Shown: positions 8,404-17,630, counted from the stretch's first letter. The stretch is DNA of 42,729 nucleotides from an uncultured Flavobacteriaceae bacterium (GCA_938029725.1 CALHGE010000029.1:1-42729); one strand, 5' to 3'. Program-made: numbers and translations. The notes: generated by a model not told the origin, from the letters alone.

Positions 8404-8568
8404 TTTATAAAAAAAAATAAGTATTAGTTGATCTAGTTTATTTTATAAGGGTAATACTGTGCCGGTCAAGCTCGATTTTTTAGGCTTTCGATTGCACTAA
8501 AGATGACAGTTTTAAAATTAGAGTATCGAAAAAAGTAGTAATTGAAGCGTCTTAGTATCTAAAGAAAA

Positions 8569-8608
8569 TGACATCCTGTCAGTTTTATATCCTTGGCATA
8601 TTGTTTGT
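8569..8608 (+). promoter_or_regulatory. Candidate sigma-54-type promoter and palindrome before dnaK
   Basis: TGGCA at 8594-8598 and TTG at 8605-8607 have the spacing of a -24/-12 sigma-54 promoter (TGGCAC-N5-TTGC), with T instead of C at the last position. Twelve bases upstream is the perfect inverted repeat TGACA-TCC-TGTCA (8569-8581). Transcription would start near 8619, giving a leader of about 42 bases. The rest of 8404-8660 is AT-rich and without a gene. Confidence 0.4.
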
Positions 8609-8660
8609 CATTCGATAAGCGATTGTTAAAATTAATACATACACATAAATACATATAGTA

Positions 8661-10562
8661 ATGAGTAAAATAATAGGAATAGATTTAGGTACTACCAACT
8701 CTTGCGTCTCTGTAATGGAGGGTAATGAGGCAGTTGTAATCCCTAATGCGGAAGGAAAGAGAACTACGCCATCCGTAATCGCATTTGTTGAAGGTGGTGA
8801 AATTAAAGTTGGTGACCCTGCCAAAAGACAGGCGGTGACTAATCCACACAACACCATATATTCTATCAAACGATTTATGGGGAACAAGTTTTCGGAGTCT
8901 AAGAAAGAAGCCGACCGTGTACCTTATAAAGTAGTTAAAGGAGATAATGATACACCAAGAGTAGATATCGATGGTCGTTTATATTCGCCACAAGAATTAT
9001 CAGCAATGATTCTTCAGAAAATGAAGAAAACGGCTGAAGATTATTTGGGTCAAGAAGTGACAAGAGCGGTAATTACCGTGCCTGCGTATTTTAATGATTC
9101 ACAACGTCAAGCAACAAAAGAGGCAGGTGAAATTGCCGGTCTTACAGTTGAGCGTATTATCAACGAACCAACGTCAGCATCTTTGGCTTACGGAATGGAT
9201 AAGAAAGATGTAGACCAAAAAATAGTTGTTTTTGATTTTGGTGGAGGTACACATGATGTATCTATTTTGGAATTGGGTGATGGTGTTTTTGAAGTATTGG
9301 CTACTGACGGTGACACACACTTAGGTGGTGATGATGTTGATCAAAAGATTATTGATTGGTTGGCTGATGAGTTCAAGAAGGATGAGAGTATTGACCTTCG
9401 TGATGATGCTATGGCATTGCAACGTTTGCGTGAAGCTGCTGAAAAAGCAAAAATTGAACTGTCATCTTCTGCACAAACAGAGATCAATTTACCTTATGTT
9501 ACTGCAACGGCAACAGGGCCAAAACACTTGGTACGTACCTTAACAAAAGCGAAATTTGAGCAATTGATTGCTGATTTGGTAGCTAGAACTATTGAGCCTT
9601 GTCAGACAGCAATGAAAGCTGCTGGTTTGACGAATGCTGATATTGATGAAATTATATTAGTTGGTGGTTCAACACGTATTCCTGCAGTTCAGGAAGCAGT
9701 TGAAAAGTTCTTCGGAAAAGCACCTTCTAAAGGTGTAAATCCTGATGAGGTAGTTGCTGTAGGTGCTGCCATTCAAGGTGGTGTTTTGACAGGTGATGTA
9801 AAAGATGTACTTCTTTTAGATGTTACGCCTTTATCATTAGGTATCGAAACAATGGGTAATGTCTTTACCAAATTGATTGAATCGAACACAACCATACCAA
9901 CAAAGAAGTCTCAGGTATTCTCTACCGCTGCTGACAATCAGCCATCGGTTGAAATTCACGTATTGCAAGGAGAACGTGGTATGGCTGCCGATAATAAAAC
10001 GATCGGACGTTTTCATTTAGATGAAATTCCACCATCACAAAGAGGAACACCTCAAATTGAAGTGACTTTTGATATTGATGCCAACGGAATCATCAAAGTT
10101 TCTGCAACTGATAAAGCGACAAATAAAACGCAAGATATTCGTATCGAAGCATCATCAGGATTGACTGAAGAGGAAATTCAAAAGATGAAAGCAGATGCTG
10201 AAGCAAATGCTGATGCTGATAAAGCTGCAAGAGAAACTGCTGATAAGTTAAATGAGGCAGATGGTATGATTTTTCAAACTGAAAAGCAATTGACAGAATT
10301 TGGAGATAAACTTTCTGATGACAAGAAGAAGCCAATCGAAGAAGCTTTAGAAGAGTTGAAGAAAGCTTACGAAACTAAAGATGTTGCTGTTGTTACTCCA
10401 GCTTTAGATAAAATCAATGAAGCTTGGAAAGTAGCTTCAGAGGAAATGTATAAAGCACAAGCTGATGCGCAAGGCGGAGCAGCTCCTCAAGGAGAGGCAA
10501 CTGCTGAAGCGGATGCAGAAGGTGACAATGTAGAAGATGTAGACTTCGAAGAAGTGAAGTAA
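8661..10562 (+). CDS. dnaK: Molecular chaperone DnaK (Hsp70)
   Basis: A 633-residue ATP-dependent chaperone. Motifs seen: [18 protein letters not shown] at residues 4-21, [16 protein letters not shown] at about 138-153, [13 protein letters not shown] at about 171-183, [13 protein letters not shown] at about 192-204 and [20 protein letters not shown] at about 330-349. The linker [18 protein letters not shown] precedes the substrate-binding domain, and the tail ends in acidic EDVDFEEVK, as is typical for cytosolic bacterial DnaK. It is solitary: no grpE or dnaJ lies next to it, a usual arrangement in this group. A sigma-54-like element and a palindrome precede it, and a strong terminator follows at 10604. 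Use of leading AT-rich sequence instead of a Shine-Dalgarno is typical of Bacteroidota. Confidence 0.98.
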   Translation: MSKIIGIDLGTTNSCVSVMEGNEAVVIPNAEGKRTTPSVIAFVEGGEIKVGDPAKRQAVTNPHNTIYSIKRFMGNKFSESKKEADRVPYKVVKGDNDTPRVDIDGRLYSPQELSAMILQKMKKTAEDYLGQEVTRAVITVPAYFNDSQRQATKEAGEIAGLTVERIINEPTSASLAYGMDKKDVDQKIVVFDFGGGTHDVSILELGDGVFEVLATDGDTHLGGDDVDQKIIDWLADEFKKDESIDLRDDAMALQRLREAAEKAKIELSSSAQTEINLPYVTATATGPKHLVRTLTKAKFEQLIADLVARTIEPCQTAMKAAGLTNADIDEIILVGGSTRIPAVQEAVEKFFGKAPSKGVNPDEVVAVGAAIQGGVLTGDVKDVLLLDVTPLSLGIETMGNVFTKLIESNTTIPTKKSQVFSTAADNQPSVEIHVLQGERGMAADNKTIGRFHLDEIPPSQRGTPQIEVTFDIDANGIIKVSATDKATNKTQDIRIEASSGLTEEEIQKMKADAEANADADKAARETADKLNEADGMIFQTEKQLTEFGDKLSDDKKKPIEEALEELKKAYETKDVAVVTPALDKINEAWKVASEEMYKAQADAQGGAAPQGEATAEADAEGDNVEDVDFEEVK

Positions 10563-10603
10563 TACTTTTTTTAGTACATACTGCCTGCTTACAGGTAGGT
10601 TTG

Positions 10604-10639
10604 AAAACCGCAATGCGAAAGCTTTGCGGTTTTTTTTTT
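10604..10639 (+). terminator. Rho-independent terminator of dnaK
   Basis: AAAACCGCAA (10604-10613) pairs with TTGCGGTTTT (10624-10633), followed by a T run to 10639. The pairing is perfect over ten bases. A short upstream stem (CCTGCTTACAGG, about 10584-10595) precedes it. Confidence 0.9.
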
Positions 10640-10950
10640 ACACTTAATTTTCTTGAAGTATGATACAACGATAACTGTGGGCGAGATGTAGTAATGGAGG
10701 TTCTTCTTGCGTATTGTTGAAAATAATATTGAGCTAAATTAAAAGCTCTTTCTTATACTCAAGGAGGCGATGCAACGAGAGCTGTAGCTGTGTTGAAGTA
10801 CCCGCGCTGAGCTGTTTAAAACTAAGAACTGATATGATTTATCTGCTACATATTCTACCTAAAATATTTATATCTTTTGAGTACATACCACACAAAAAGT
10901 AGGGTCTTTTGCTATTAACTTTTTTGCATAACTTCGACCTTACATCGATT
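10640..10950. other. Gene-free stretch after dnaK
   Basis: No open reading frame of note, no tRNA fold and no repeat that I recognise. The only supported element in this interval is the promoter candidate starting at 10951. Confidence 0.5.
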
Positions 10951-10965
10951 TGGCACCTCTTTTGT
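10951..10965 (+). promoter_or_regulatory. Candidate sigma-54-type promoter of the secreted protein gene
   Basis: TGGCAC at 10951-10956 followed after five bases by TTG at 10962-10964 matches the -24/-12 consensus TGGCAC-N5-TTGC except for the last base. Transcription would start near 10976, 24 bases before the ATG at 11000. Confidence 0.4.
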
Positions 10966-10999
10966 TTAGAATTGACAGAATATCAAGTAATTTTACACC

Positions 11000-11920
11000 A
11001 TGGTAAAAAACTACACAGTTTTAATTCTTATCGTTTTATTCTTTCTTCCTAAGGGAATGACTTCTCAAGAGATTCAAATTTTCACTGTTGAAGATTTTGA
11101 TTTGAAGGGAAACGTAAAGTCTTGTTTGGTTAGTACTAATTATGGAAAAGAAGAATATGATTTTAATACAGAAGGCTTGCTTGCCAAATCTGTAACGCGG
11201 TATAGTGATACGGACTATGATATTACCTATTACAAGTACTCCAAAGGCATGTTGTTGGAAAAACGTTTTGAAAACTACCGTGATAACCTATTTGATAAAT
11301 CTACTTCCATAGCTAGTTTTTATACGATAGACTCGTTGTTGAATTTAAAAATAACAGAGAAGATTGTTTCTTATAACAAAGAATTCTTAGACCAATACGA
11401 ATATTTTTATAGCGCTGATTCTATCTTTAAGATTGTACATAGTAATGATAGTGGAATTGATGAAACGCTGGTTTCTTATACCGATTTCAAGGGCGAACAA
11501 ACGAAGAGCTATGTGTTGAATGGGGCGGTTCAGAAATCTATAAGAACATCCGAAAAAAGAGTAAAAGATAGCGTTGTTGAAAGAAATGTTCTCACGAAGA
11601 AGTTCCTAAATGGTGTGTCTAATTCTGCCCTGGAAGAAACTTTTGATGGAGAAGGTAAATTGATCACTGCCACCAAGTTCTACGCAAGCCCTAAAACAAA
11701 AAGACTAAGCAAGGTAGAGGCTTTAGTGTATACCTACGATAAGATGGGGGTGCTTTTTCAAAAAGAAGTTCAAGCGGAAAAAAGTGCTGAAACCAAAGAG
11801 TACATTTACCAATTTGATGAAAATGGAAATTGGATAAAAGAAATAATCACACCTGAGAATACCTATAAAACACGCAATATAAGTTACTATGAGACGCTTG
11901 AGGAAATGAAAGAAGAATAG
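11000..11920 (+). CDS. Secreted YD/RHS-repeat-like protein of unknown function
   Basis: A 306-residue exported protein; signal peptide about residues 1-22 (MVKNYTVLILIVLFFLPKG, then MTSQE). The mature chain is beta-rich with loosely repeated Tyr/Asp-Gly-containing strands: FDLKGNVKSC, YDFNTEGLLAKSV, LEETFDGEGKLITATKFY, YTYDKMGVLFQKE and YQFDENGNWIKEII. This is the spacing of degenerate YD or RHS-like repeats seen in small exported Bacteroidota proteins. There is no T9SS tail, lipobox or catalytic motif. It is transcribed alone from the sigma-54-like element just upstream, with a gene-free gap before the convergent acetyltransferase. The repeat assignment is by pattern only. Confidence 0.6.
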   Translation: MVKNYTVLILIVLFFLPKGMTSQEIQIFTVEDFDLKGNVKSCLVSTNYGKEEYDFNTEGLLAKSVTRYSDTDYDITYYKYSKGMLLEKRFENYRDNLFDKSTSIASFYTIDSLLNLKITEKIVSYNKEFLDQYEYFYSADSIFKIVHSNDSGIDETLVSYTDFKGEQTKSYVLNGAVQKSIRTSEKRVKDSVVERNVLTKKFLNGVSNSALEETFDGEGKLITATKFYASPKTKRLSKVEALVYTYDKMGVLFQKEVQAEKSAETKEYIYQFDENGNWIKEIITPENTYKTRNISYYETLEEMKEE

Positions 11921-12054
11921 ACTATTTCGACGCTAACAAATTCCGATACTCGCTGTAAAGGTCTTAAAATATGGGTGCTGTTCCATGCTATTTTTCTACT
12001 TGGGTCTACATTACATTCAACTCCTTTAGTTTTTAGTATGTGCTATTTTCTGAT

Positions 12055-12615
12055 TTAGGAGTTTGTGCTTGTCCATTCACTTTTTAAAAGTCCGTAACAG
12101 CAGGTATTTCGTTTAAAATCATCTAAGAGATATACATTTTCACGAAGAACTCCTTCCAAAATGCAGCCCAATTTTTCAACCGCTTTTCTAGAGGCTATAT
12201 TTCGTTCATCAATACGAAACTCGACTTTCTCAAAATCCATTTCGTCAAAAGCGTAATTCAGCATAAGAAATTTTATTTGGGTGTTTAGTCCGGTTCCTTG
12301 AAACTCTTTTCCGATCCATGTAGCGCCAATTTCTAAAACTTTGTTTCTTAGATTTATACTCATGTACCGTGTGCTTCCTGCATAGCACTGTTTGCGCTTA
12401 TCGAATATAATAAAGGGAATACTAGTGCCATCGTTTTTTTGATTTAAGGCAATTTGCACATAGTCTTTGAGGCTTTCGAGAGTTTCAATATCAGAAGGAG
12501 AATACTGTACTAGTTTTTTCTGAGAAGCTACGAGAATCAATTCAGTAAAGTTATTGATCGTTAGCGGAGAAAGTTTTACAACATCATTTTCTAAAGTAGG
12601 AGTGAAGTCCATCAC
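12055..12615 (-). CDS. GNAT acetyltransferase, RimJ/RimL-like
   Basis: A 186-residue cytoplasmic N-acetyltransferase using acetyl-CoA. The fold is visible as AGSTRYMSINLRNKVLEIGATWIG (strands with the family's IG motif), KEFQGTGLNTQIKFLML (the acetyl-CoA pyrophosphate loop, here QGTGLN), then VEFRIDERNIASRKAVEKLG, the N-xx-S-xxxxEKLGF-like block that marks the RimJ/RimL or Acetyltransf_3 group. The acceptor is unknown; relatives modify ribosomal proteins, antibiotics or small amines. It lies 2 bases after a second GNAT gene, so it is the third gene of an operon with the esterase. Confidence 0.85.
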   Translation of the reverse strand: MMDFTPTLENDVVKLSPLTINNFTELILVASQKKLVQYSPSDIETLESLKDYVQIALNQKNDGTSIPFIIFDKRKQCYAGSTRYMSINLRNKVLEIGATWIGKEFQGTGLNTQIKFLMLNYAFDEMDFEKVEFRIDERNIASRKAVEKLGCILEGVLRENVYLLDDFKRNTCCYGLLKSEWTSTNS

Positions 12616-12617
12616 GA

Positions 12618-13196
12618 TTAACTTTTGGTTTTTAATACTAGGTATTCACTTTTCAGCATTCGGTATTGAATTAGAGAAATATATTTGCCATCAGCTACCG
12701 TATGATCTTTTTTGACGTCATGCGCTATGAACTCACCCTCTTTGGTCATTCCGTTTTTTAGCATCACTTTACCAGAAGCTTGATTTGTACTCAAGTATAC
12801 GGCAACAATCTTGTTGAGGTTGAGCACTTCAAATGCGAATTTGAAGATTGCTTGTACTGCTTCAGTTGTGAAACCTTGATTCCAAAAAGGTTCTGCTAAC
12901 CAATACCCTAGTTCGGCTCTGTTATTTGAAACATCTATTGTTAGCCCTATTCCACCTATGAAATGCGCATCTTTTTTTTGGCGCATGGCAAAGGTATATT
13001 CCTCTTTGTTTTTAAACCCTTGGTTCATACTATTTAGCCAACGAATAGCGTCTTCCTCAAAGTAGGGGTGAGGCATAGTGCGGGTATTATCTGAAATATT
13101 TTTGTTTCCAGCATACATAATTATATCTGGAATATCTGTTGGTTTTGTTTGATTTAATAAAAGACGTTCAGTCTCTAGTTTTGGAAATTGTTTCAT
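12618..13196 (-). CDS. GNAT acetyltransferase, RimJ/RimL-like
   Basis: A 192-residue acetyltransferase of the Acetyltransf_3 type. It begins with the classic MKQFPKLETERLLL; then come FIGGIGLTIDVSNNRAELGYWL, the acetyl-CoA loop FWNQGFTTEAV, and NQASGKVMLKNGMTKEGEF. It is only distantly similar to its neighbour at 12055, so this is a pair of diverged enzymes rather than a recent duplication. Its start overlaps the end of the esterase gene by 29 bases in another frame, and the strong N-terminal motif supports this start. The substrate is unknown. Confidence 0.86.
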   Translation of the reverse strand: MKQFPKLETERLLLNQTKPTDIPDIIMYAGNKNISDNTRTMPHPYFEEDAIRWLNSMNQGFKNKEEYTFAMRQKKDAHFIGGIGLTIDVSNNRAELGYWLAEPFWNQGFTTEAVQAIFKFAFEVLNLNKIVAVYLSTNQASGKVMLKNGMTKEGEFIAHDVKKDHTVADGKYISLIQYRMLKSEYLVLKTKS

Positions 13197-13842
13197 TTTT
13201 AACCAATTTATTTATGATATCTTTTTTTACTTCATGACCACCCTCAAACATTTGTTGTAGGGCCTTACTCTTGAATAGTTCGGCAATTCTGCCCGTCTCC
13301 TGTTTTAGCACCTTAGCTGTTAAGTATTGGTCTTTATCTCCTACGATAAACTTTACTTCCGTTTCTTGGTGGTCTAAAAAATCAAAGTCTTCAGGTTTTA
13401 GCTCTTTTGGAATTCCTCCAGCATAAAGTACTATTTTACTACACTTTATTTTTCGTGACGCAATCCATCGCGTGGCAATAGAAACTCCCTGAGAGAATCC
13501 AAAAACAATGATATTACAATTGGAAGAAATTTTTTCAGCAGCATATACCGCATCTAAATAAGTCAAAACATTTGCGGTTTCTAAAACTCGGCTTTCTTTT
13601 GTTAACCAGCTGGCGCCAACATATTTATATTCATTTTTTAAATAATATTTTGAAGGCGCTTGTGGGGCGATAATATAATTTTCATCTGTATTAAGCGCAT
13701 CAAAATATTTGATAAAATATTTACTTAGGTACCCGATACCGTGAAGAACAATCCAAATATTCTTAGTCTTTTCGGTGAGCTCATTTAGAGTCTCATATGT
13801 ATTTATGGTTTGGTAACTGACTTGTTTTTCATCTTTGTTCAT
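13168..13842 (-). CDS. Alpha/beta-hydrolase, carboxylesterase/phospholipase type
   Basis: A 224-residue cytoplasmic hydrolase without a signal peptide. The oxyanion region IWIVLHGIG is at about residues 29-37, the nucleophile elbow FGFSQGVSIATRW at about 113-125, a probable acid at VGDKDQYL and the catalytic His in EGGHEVKK near the C-terminus. The length and GFSQG elbow place it in the carboxylesterase/phospholipase (YpfH or Abhydrolase_2) group. It begins a minus-strand operon with two GNAT genes and is divergent from the menI promoter region 71 bases away. A role as MenH was considered because of the neighbourhood, but the elbow does not fit. The substrate is unknown. Confidence 0.8.
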   Translation of the reverse strand: MNKDEKQVSYQTINTYETLNELTEKTKNIWIVLHGIGYLSKYFIKYFDALNTDENYIIAPQAPSKYYLKNEYKYVGASWLTKESRVLETANVLTYLDAVYAAEKISSNCNIIVFGFSQGVSIATRWIASRKIKCSKIVLYAGGIPKELKPEDFDFLDHQETEVKFIVGDKDQYLTAKVLKQETGRIAELFKSKALQQMFEGGHEVKKDIINKLVKNETISKTRD

Positions 13843-13913
13843 GGGTATAAATCTATTATAAAAATAGAATCTTTTATTGATTGTGTAATGCTTAATTTTA
13901 CAAAAAAAGGTTC

Positions 13914-14336
13914 ATGGACGATTACAAAGAGAAAATTCTTCAGGTGTGTAATGCATCTTCAAAAAATACCTTGATGGAGACTTTGGAGATTGAATATATT
14001 GATGTTGGAGAGGATTACTTAGTTGCTAAGATGCCCGTTAACCCAAGAGTGCATCAACCTGATGGCGTACTTCATGGTGGAGCTACCGTTGCCTTAGCGG
14101 AAAGTGTTGGAAGTACTGCATCTTATATATTTATGGATGCACAAAAGGTTTTTGTGCGCGGAATTGAAATTGCAGCAAATCATGTAAAAAGTATTAGTGA
14201 AGGTGAGGTATTTGCGAAAGCGGTTGTGATTCATAAAGGAAGAACTACACAGTTATGGGAAATAAAAATCACCGATATAGAAGGGAACCTTATTTCACTT
14301 TGTAAGCTGACAACCATCTCATTACCAAGAAAATAA
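13914..14336 (+). CDS. menI: 1,4-dihydroxy-2-naphthoyl-CoA thioesterase (hotdog fold)
   Basis: A 140-residue hotdog-fold thioesterase releasing 1,4-dihydroxy-2-naphthoate from its CoA ester, a menaquinone step. It matches E. coli MenI (YdiI) closely in its key blocks: MPVNPRVHQPDGVLHGGAT, VALAESVGSTASY with the catalytic Glu, GIEIAANHVKS, GRTTQLWEIKI and the ending KLTTISLP. PaaI-type phenylacetyl-CoA thioesterases share the fold, but gene order favours MenI: menF begins one base after its stop codon. The gene starts the plus-strand menaquinone run and is divergent from the esterase operon. Confidence 0.87.
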   Translation: MDDYKEKILQVCNASSKNTLMETLEIEYIDVGEDYLVAKMPVNPRVHQPDGVLHGGATVALAESVGSTASYIFMDAQKVFVRGIEIAANHVKSISEGEVFAKAVVIHKGRTTQLWEIKITDIEGNLISLCKLTTISLPRK

Positions 14337-14337
14337 T

Positions 14338-15450
14338 ATGTTTGCAGAACTTCTTAAAAGTCTTGTGAAGCATTATGATAATAGGCTACCTTTTGTGGTA
14401 TATCGGAAACCTAAAGAAGAACTTGTTCACGCAATTTTTCAAGAGGATGCCCAAGTTCATTTGGTAAACGATTTCGCAGAAACAGGCTTTGTATTCGCAC
14501 CCTTTGATTCAAACGAGCGGGCTGTTTTACTCAAATGTGATGCTATTCGAGAAGCCAAATATACTAGCAAAGACGAAGCCACTGTTACTACTGAAATTTC
14601 AATTGAGCTTGATATATCTCAGAAAGAGTTTCATGTTAATTTGGTAAAAAAGGGAATAGCTCAGATTGAGCAAGGTGAATTCAAAAAAGTTGTACTTTCT
14701 CGTATGGTGGAAACCAGTTGCAGAACTGCACCGGTTGAATTGTTTGAAAAAATGCTCAAAAAGTACCCAACCGCCTTTTGTTACCTCTGGCATCACCCTG
14801 AAATTGGGACTTGGTTAGGGGCTACACCTGAAATTTTATTGAAGGCTGAAAACCAGCAGTTTACTACAATGTCTTTGGCAGGTACACAGAAGTATGAGGG
14901 TAATGAGCATCCTGAATGGGGCGATAAAGAGCTTAAAGAACAGCAATTGGTCACCGATTATATTTCAAGTGCACTTCAGAATTCTGTTTCACATTTGAAT
15001 ATTGGAAATAGAGAATCTATTCGTGCAGGAAACCTGTTGCATTTGAGAACTAAGCTTAGCGGAAGAATGAAGAAGGGAAGTTTGGCACAAATTATAAAAA
15101 CGCTGCATCCAACACCCGCCGTATGTGGACTACCTATGAGCACTACCAAAGAATTTATTTTAGCAAACGAAAACTATAAAAGAGACTACTATACAGGCTT
15201 TTTAGGTGAATTAAACTTTAAATCAGTAAAAGACCGAAGCTCCAATTCTAGAAATCAAGAGAATAAAGCATACCGCTCTGTTAAAAATACAACCACTCTT
15301 TTTGTCAATCTACGCTGTATGCAACACAAAGAATCTCGTGCTCATATTTATGTCGGTGGAGGAGTGACTCAAGATTCTAATGCTGAAAAAGAATGGCAAG
15401 AAACGGTGGCGAAAAGTAAAACTATGTTACAGGTATTAACTTCTGATTAG
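14338..15450 (+). CDS. menF: Isochorismate synthase
   Basis: A 370-residue chorismate-utilising enzyme converting chorismate to isochorismate, the entry step of menaquinone synthesis. Conserved blocks are FKKVVLSRMVE at about residues 118-128, WLGATPEILL at about 159-168, SLAGTQKY, HPTPAVCGLP at about 260-269, YYTGFLGELNF and the late IYVGGGVTQDSNAEKEWQET with the Mg-binding Glu. It is shorter than E. coli MenF, as usual in Bacteroidota. It could have been called EntC- or PchA-like from sequence alone, but menI lies upstream and menD downstream. One base separates it from menI, so they are co-translated. A small hairpin follows at 15472. Confidence 0.93.
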   Translation: MFAELLKSLVKHYDNRLPFVVYRKPKEELVHAIFQEDAQVHLVNDFAETGFVFAPFDSNERAVLLKCDAIREAKYTSKDEATVTTEISIELDISQKEFHVNLVKKGIAQIEQGEFKKVVLSRMVETSCRTAPVELFEKMLKKYPTAFCYLWHHPEIGTWLGATPEILLKAENQQFTTMSLAGTQKYEGNEHPEWGDKELKEQQLVTDYISSALQNSVSHLNIGNRESIRAGNLLHLRTKLSGRMKKGSLAQIIKTLHPTPAVCGLPMSTTKEFILANENYKRDYYTGFLGELNFKSVKDRSSNSRNQENKAYRSVKNTTTLFVNLRCMQHKESRAHIYVGGGVTQDSNAEKEWQETVAKSKTMLQVLTSD

Positions 15451-15471
15451 TAGTTCATTTTATTGGGTTAA

Positions 15472-15494
15472 GAAGCCATTGCTTCGTATTTTTG
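15472..15494 (+). promoter_or_regulatory. Small hairpin and -7 element before menD
   Basis: GAAGC (15472-15476) pairs with GCTTC (15481-15485) around CATT. It is followed at 15487-15494 by TATTTTTG, an exact TAnnTTTG -7 element only 6 bases before the menD ATG. A TTG at 15463-15465 lies 21 bases upstream as a possible -33. The element may act both as a weak terminator of menF and as the menD promoter. Confidence 0.5.
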
Positions 15495-15500
15495 TAAGAG

Positions 15501-17252
15501 ATGAAGTACTCCAGCATTCCCGCAGCGCAAACAGTTGTAGCGCATTGTAAAGCAAAAGGTGTTCAGAATATTGTGATATCTCCTGGTTCACGCAATGCAC
15601 CTTTGACAATTGGTTTTACCGAAGATTCTTATTTCAAATGTTTTAGTATTGTTGATGAAAGATGTGCGGCCTTTTTTGCCTTAGGAATAGCCCAGCAACT
15701 GAGAGAGCCTGTTGCGGTGGTTTGTACCTCAGGTAGTGCTTTATTGAATTATTATCCTGCAGTTTCTGAAGCTTTTTATAGTGATATTCCCCTGGTTGTT
15801 ATTTCAGCGGATAGACCTGTTTATAAAATTGATGTAGGTGACGGGCAGACCATTCGCCAAGATGATGTTTTTCACAGACATATTGGCTATTCCGCTAATT
15901 TAAGACAAGATGTGACACATGCCGTAAATCGCGTGAAGCGTTATGCTCCGCAATTCATTGAAGATACTGTTGCGTCTTCGCAAGAGAGGGTGCAAGGCTA
16001 CAATGACGGTGAATTGAATAAAACCTTCGAAATAGCCATAACCACTGGTTTACCAGTTCATATTAACGTGCGTTTTGAAGAACCTCTTTATGATAGGTTA
16101 ACCGAACCCTCGGTTTTTCCAGACCTAATTGAAATACCCCCTCAAACCTTAACAGGCCTAGAAAGTATTTCAGATTGTGCTGAAATTTGGAATACATGCC
16201 AAAAGAAATTGGTTTTAGTAGGTGTAAATGACCCGAATAAAGTTGAGCAAAAATTTTTAGATATTTTGGCCAATGACCAATCAGTTATTGTGCTCACTGA
16301 AACCACATCTAATCTGCATCATTCCAATTTCTTTGCAAGTATTGATAGTTTAATTGCGCCTATTGAGAAATCCGAAGAAAAGGAAGTTTTATTTTCAAAA
16401 TTACAACCAGATGTACTTTTGACCTTTGGGGGGCTAATTGTTTCTAAAAAAATTAAGGCATTTCTAAGAGAGCATAAACCTAAGCATCATTGGCATATTG
16501 ATCCGGTGAAAGCATATGATACCTTTTTCTCAATATCACATCATTTTAGAATGGATGTAAATACCTTCTTCGAAAAGTTCATAACTCAAGACCAAACTAC
16601 AGAAAGTGACTACTTTTCCTACTGGAATTCTAGAAAGCAAAATTACCTCCTCAAAAGAACGCAATATGTTAAACAGATTCAGTTTTCAGATATGCTGGCG
16701 TTTCATCGTATTAGCGAAAATATTCCTGAAAACTATCAATTGCAATTGGCCAATAGTTCAACTGTGCGCTATGCTCAACTTTTTGATCTGAAAGCTTCCT
16801 TACAGGTTTTTTGCAACAGGGGTACAAGTGGTATTGATGGAAGTACCTCTACCGCTATAGGAGCTTCAATTTATAGTAACAAACCAACCTTGTTTATTAC
16901 AGGAGATCTTAGTTTTTTATACGACAGTAATGGTTTATGGAATAACTATCTGCGGCCTGATTTTCGTATAATAGTTATCAATAATGACGGAGGAGGTATC
17001 TTTAGAATACTTCCAGGAAAAGAAGATAGTCCAAATTTTGAAAGATTCTTTGAGACAAGTCATGATTTAAGTGTAAGAAAATACTGCGAACTGTTTAACC
17101 TTGATTATTTATTTTCAGACTCTGAAGAAAGCCTAAAATTTGCTATCACTGGTTTTTACGAGGCTTCCGAACGACCTCGTCTGATTGAGGTTTCAACTCC
17201 ACGATTATTGAATGATAAAATTTTGCTCAGTTATTTCAATTTTATATCTTAG
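15501..17252 (+). CDS. menD: 2-succinyl-5-enolpyruvyl-6-hydroxy-3-cyclohexene-1-carboxylate synthase
   Basis: A thiamine-diphosphate enzyme of 583 residues that condenses 2-oxoglutarate with isochorismate in menaquinone synthesis. The N-terminal block VISPGSRNAPLTIGF and the VDERCAAFFALGIAQ segment with the catalytic Glu are present, followed by CTSGSALLNYYPAV. The cofactor motif GDLSFLYDSNGLWN is at about residues 469-482, with INNDGGGIFRILP after it. Length is normal. A TAnnTTTG element only 6 bases before the ATG implies that a transcript starting there would be leaderless or nearly so; read-through from menF is also possible. The next gene is a DUF2853 gene, not menB. Confidence 0.96.
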   Translation: MKYSSIPAAQTVVAHCKAKGVQNIVISPGSRNAPLTIGFTEDSYFKCFSIVDERCAAFFALGIAQQLREPVAVVCTSGSALLNYYPAVSEAFYSDIPLVVISADRPVYKIDVGDGQTIRQDDVFHRHIGYSANLRQDVTHAVNRVKRYAPQFIEDTVASSQERVQGYNDGELNKTFEIAITTGLPVHINVRFEEPLYDRLTEPSVFPDLIEIPPQTLTGLESISDCAEIWNTCQKKLVLVGVNDPNKVEQKFLDILANDQSVIVLTETTSNLHHSNFFASIDSLIAPIEKSEEKEVLFSKLQPDVLLTFGGLIVSKKIKAFLREHKPKHHWHIDPVKAYDTFFSISHHFRMDVNTFFEKFITQDQTTESDYFSYWNSRKQNYLLKRTQYVKQIQFSDMLAFHRISENIPENYQLQLANSSTVRYAQLFDLKASLQVFCNRGTSGIDGSTSTAIGASIYSNKPTLFITGDLSFLYDSNGLWNNYLRPDFRIIVINNDGGGIFRILPGKEDSPNFERFFETSHDLSVRKYCELFNLDYLFSDSEESLKFAITGFYEASERPRLIEVSTPRLLNDKILLSYFNFIS

Positions 17253-17288
17253 GATATTATTAACCATTAATTTTGAACATTAACTATT

Positions 17289-17630
17289 ATGAGTAAAAGA
17301 GACGATTTAATCGCAAAGTACGCTGCAGATATTAAAGACAAATTCGGGGAAAGTGCAAACATGGATTTATTAACCAAAGTAACAGTTGGTTTAGGACCAT
17401 CAATTTATAACATTGACGCTTCAAAAGTATCTGGTTCAGATGAGAAAGAACTTGAAACAGTAAAAAAGAATTATTTACTGAAGAAGCTCGGTATGAGCGA
17501 AAGTCCAAGTCTTATGGATGGTATTAAAGTTGTAATGGATAAATACGGTTCTTCAAACAGAAACAAGCATAGAGCTGTAGTTTACTACATGTTATGCAAA
17601 CACTTCAAAAAAGAGTCTGTTTATAAATAA
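17289..17630 (+). CDS. DUF2853 family protein
   Basis: A 113-residue soluble, Lys-rich helical protein. It has the family pattern: the N-terminal SKRDDLIAKYAADIKDKFGE, the central LTKVTVGLGPSIYNIDASKV, then KNYLLKKLGMSESPSLMDGI and the C-terminal NRNKHRAVVYYMLCKHF. A structure is known for a member, but no function has been established to my knowledge. It lies 36 bases after menD and ends in a terminator, so it is probably co-transcribed with menD. Nothing in it suggests an enzymatic role in quinone synthesis. Confidence 0.85.
   Translation: MSKRDDLIAKYAADIKDKFGESANMDLLTKVTVGLGPSIYNIDASKVSGSDEKELETVKKNYLLKKLGMSESPSLMDGIKVVMDKYGSSNRNKHRAVVYYMLCKHFKKESVYK

Noticed and set aside
9325..10335. 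Long open frames on other frames and strands inside dnaK
   Set aside because: They overlap the well-conserved dnaK frame, have Leu/Gln-rich low-complexity translations and no motifs; they are shadows of codon bias.
10584..10601. CCTGCTTACAGG stem before the dnaK terminator as a repeat element
   Set aside because: The stem is short and imperfect and only one copy is seen, so it cannot be told from chance next to the real terminator.
13168..13842. The alpha/beta-hydrolase next to menI as the missing MenH
   Set aside because: The nucleophile elbow GFSQG and overall layout fit the carboxylesterase/phospholipase group, and the gene is on the opposite strand in an operon with acetyltransferases.
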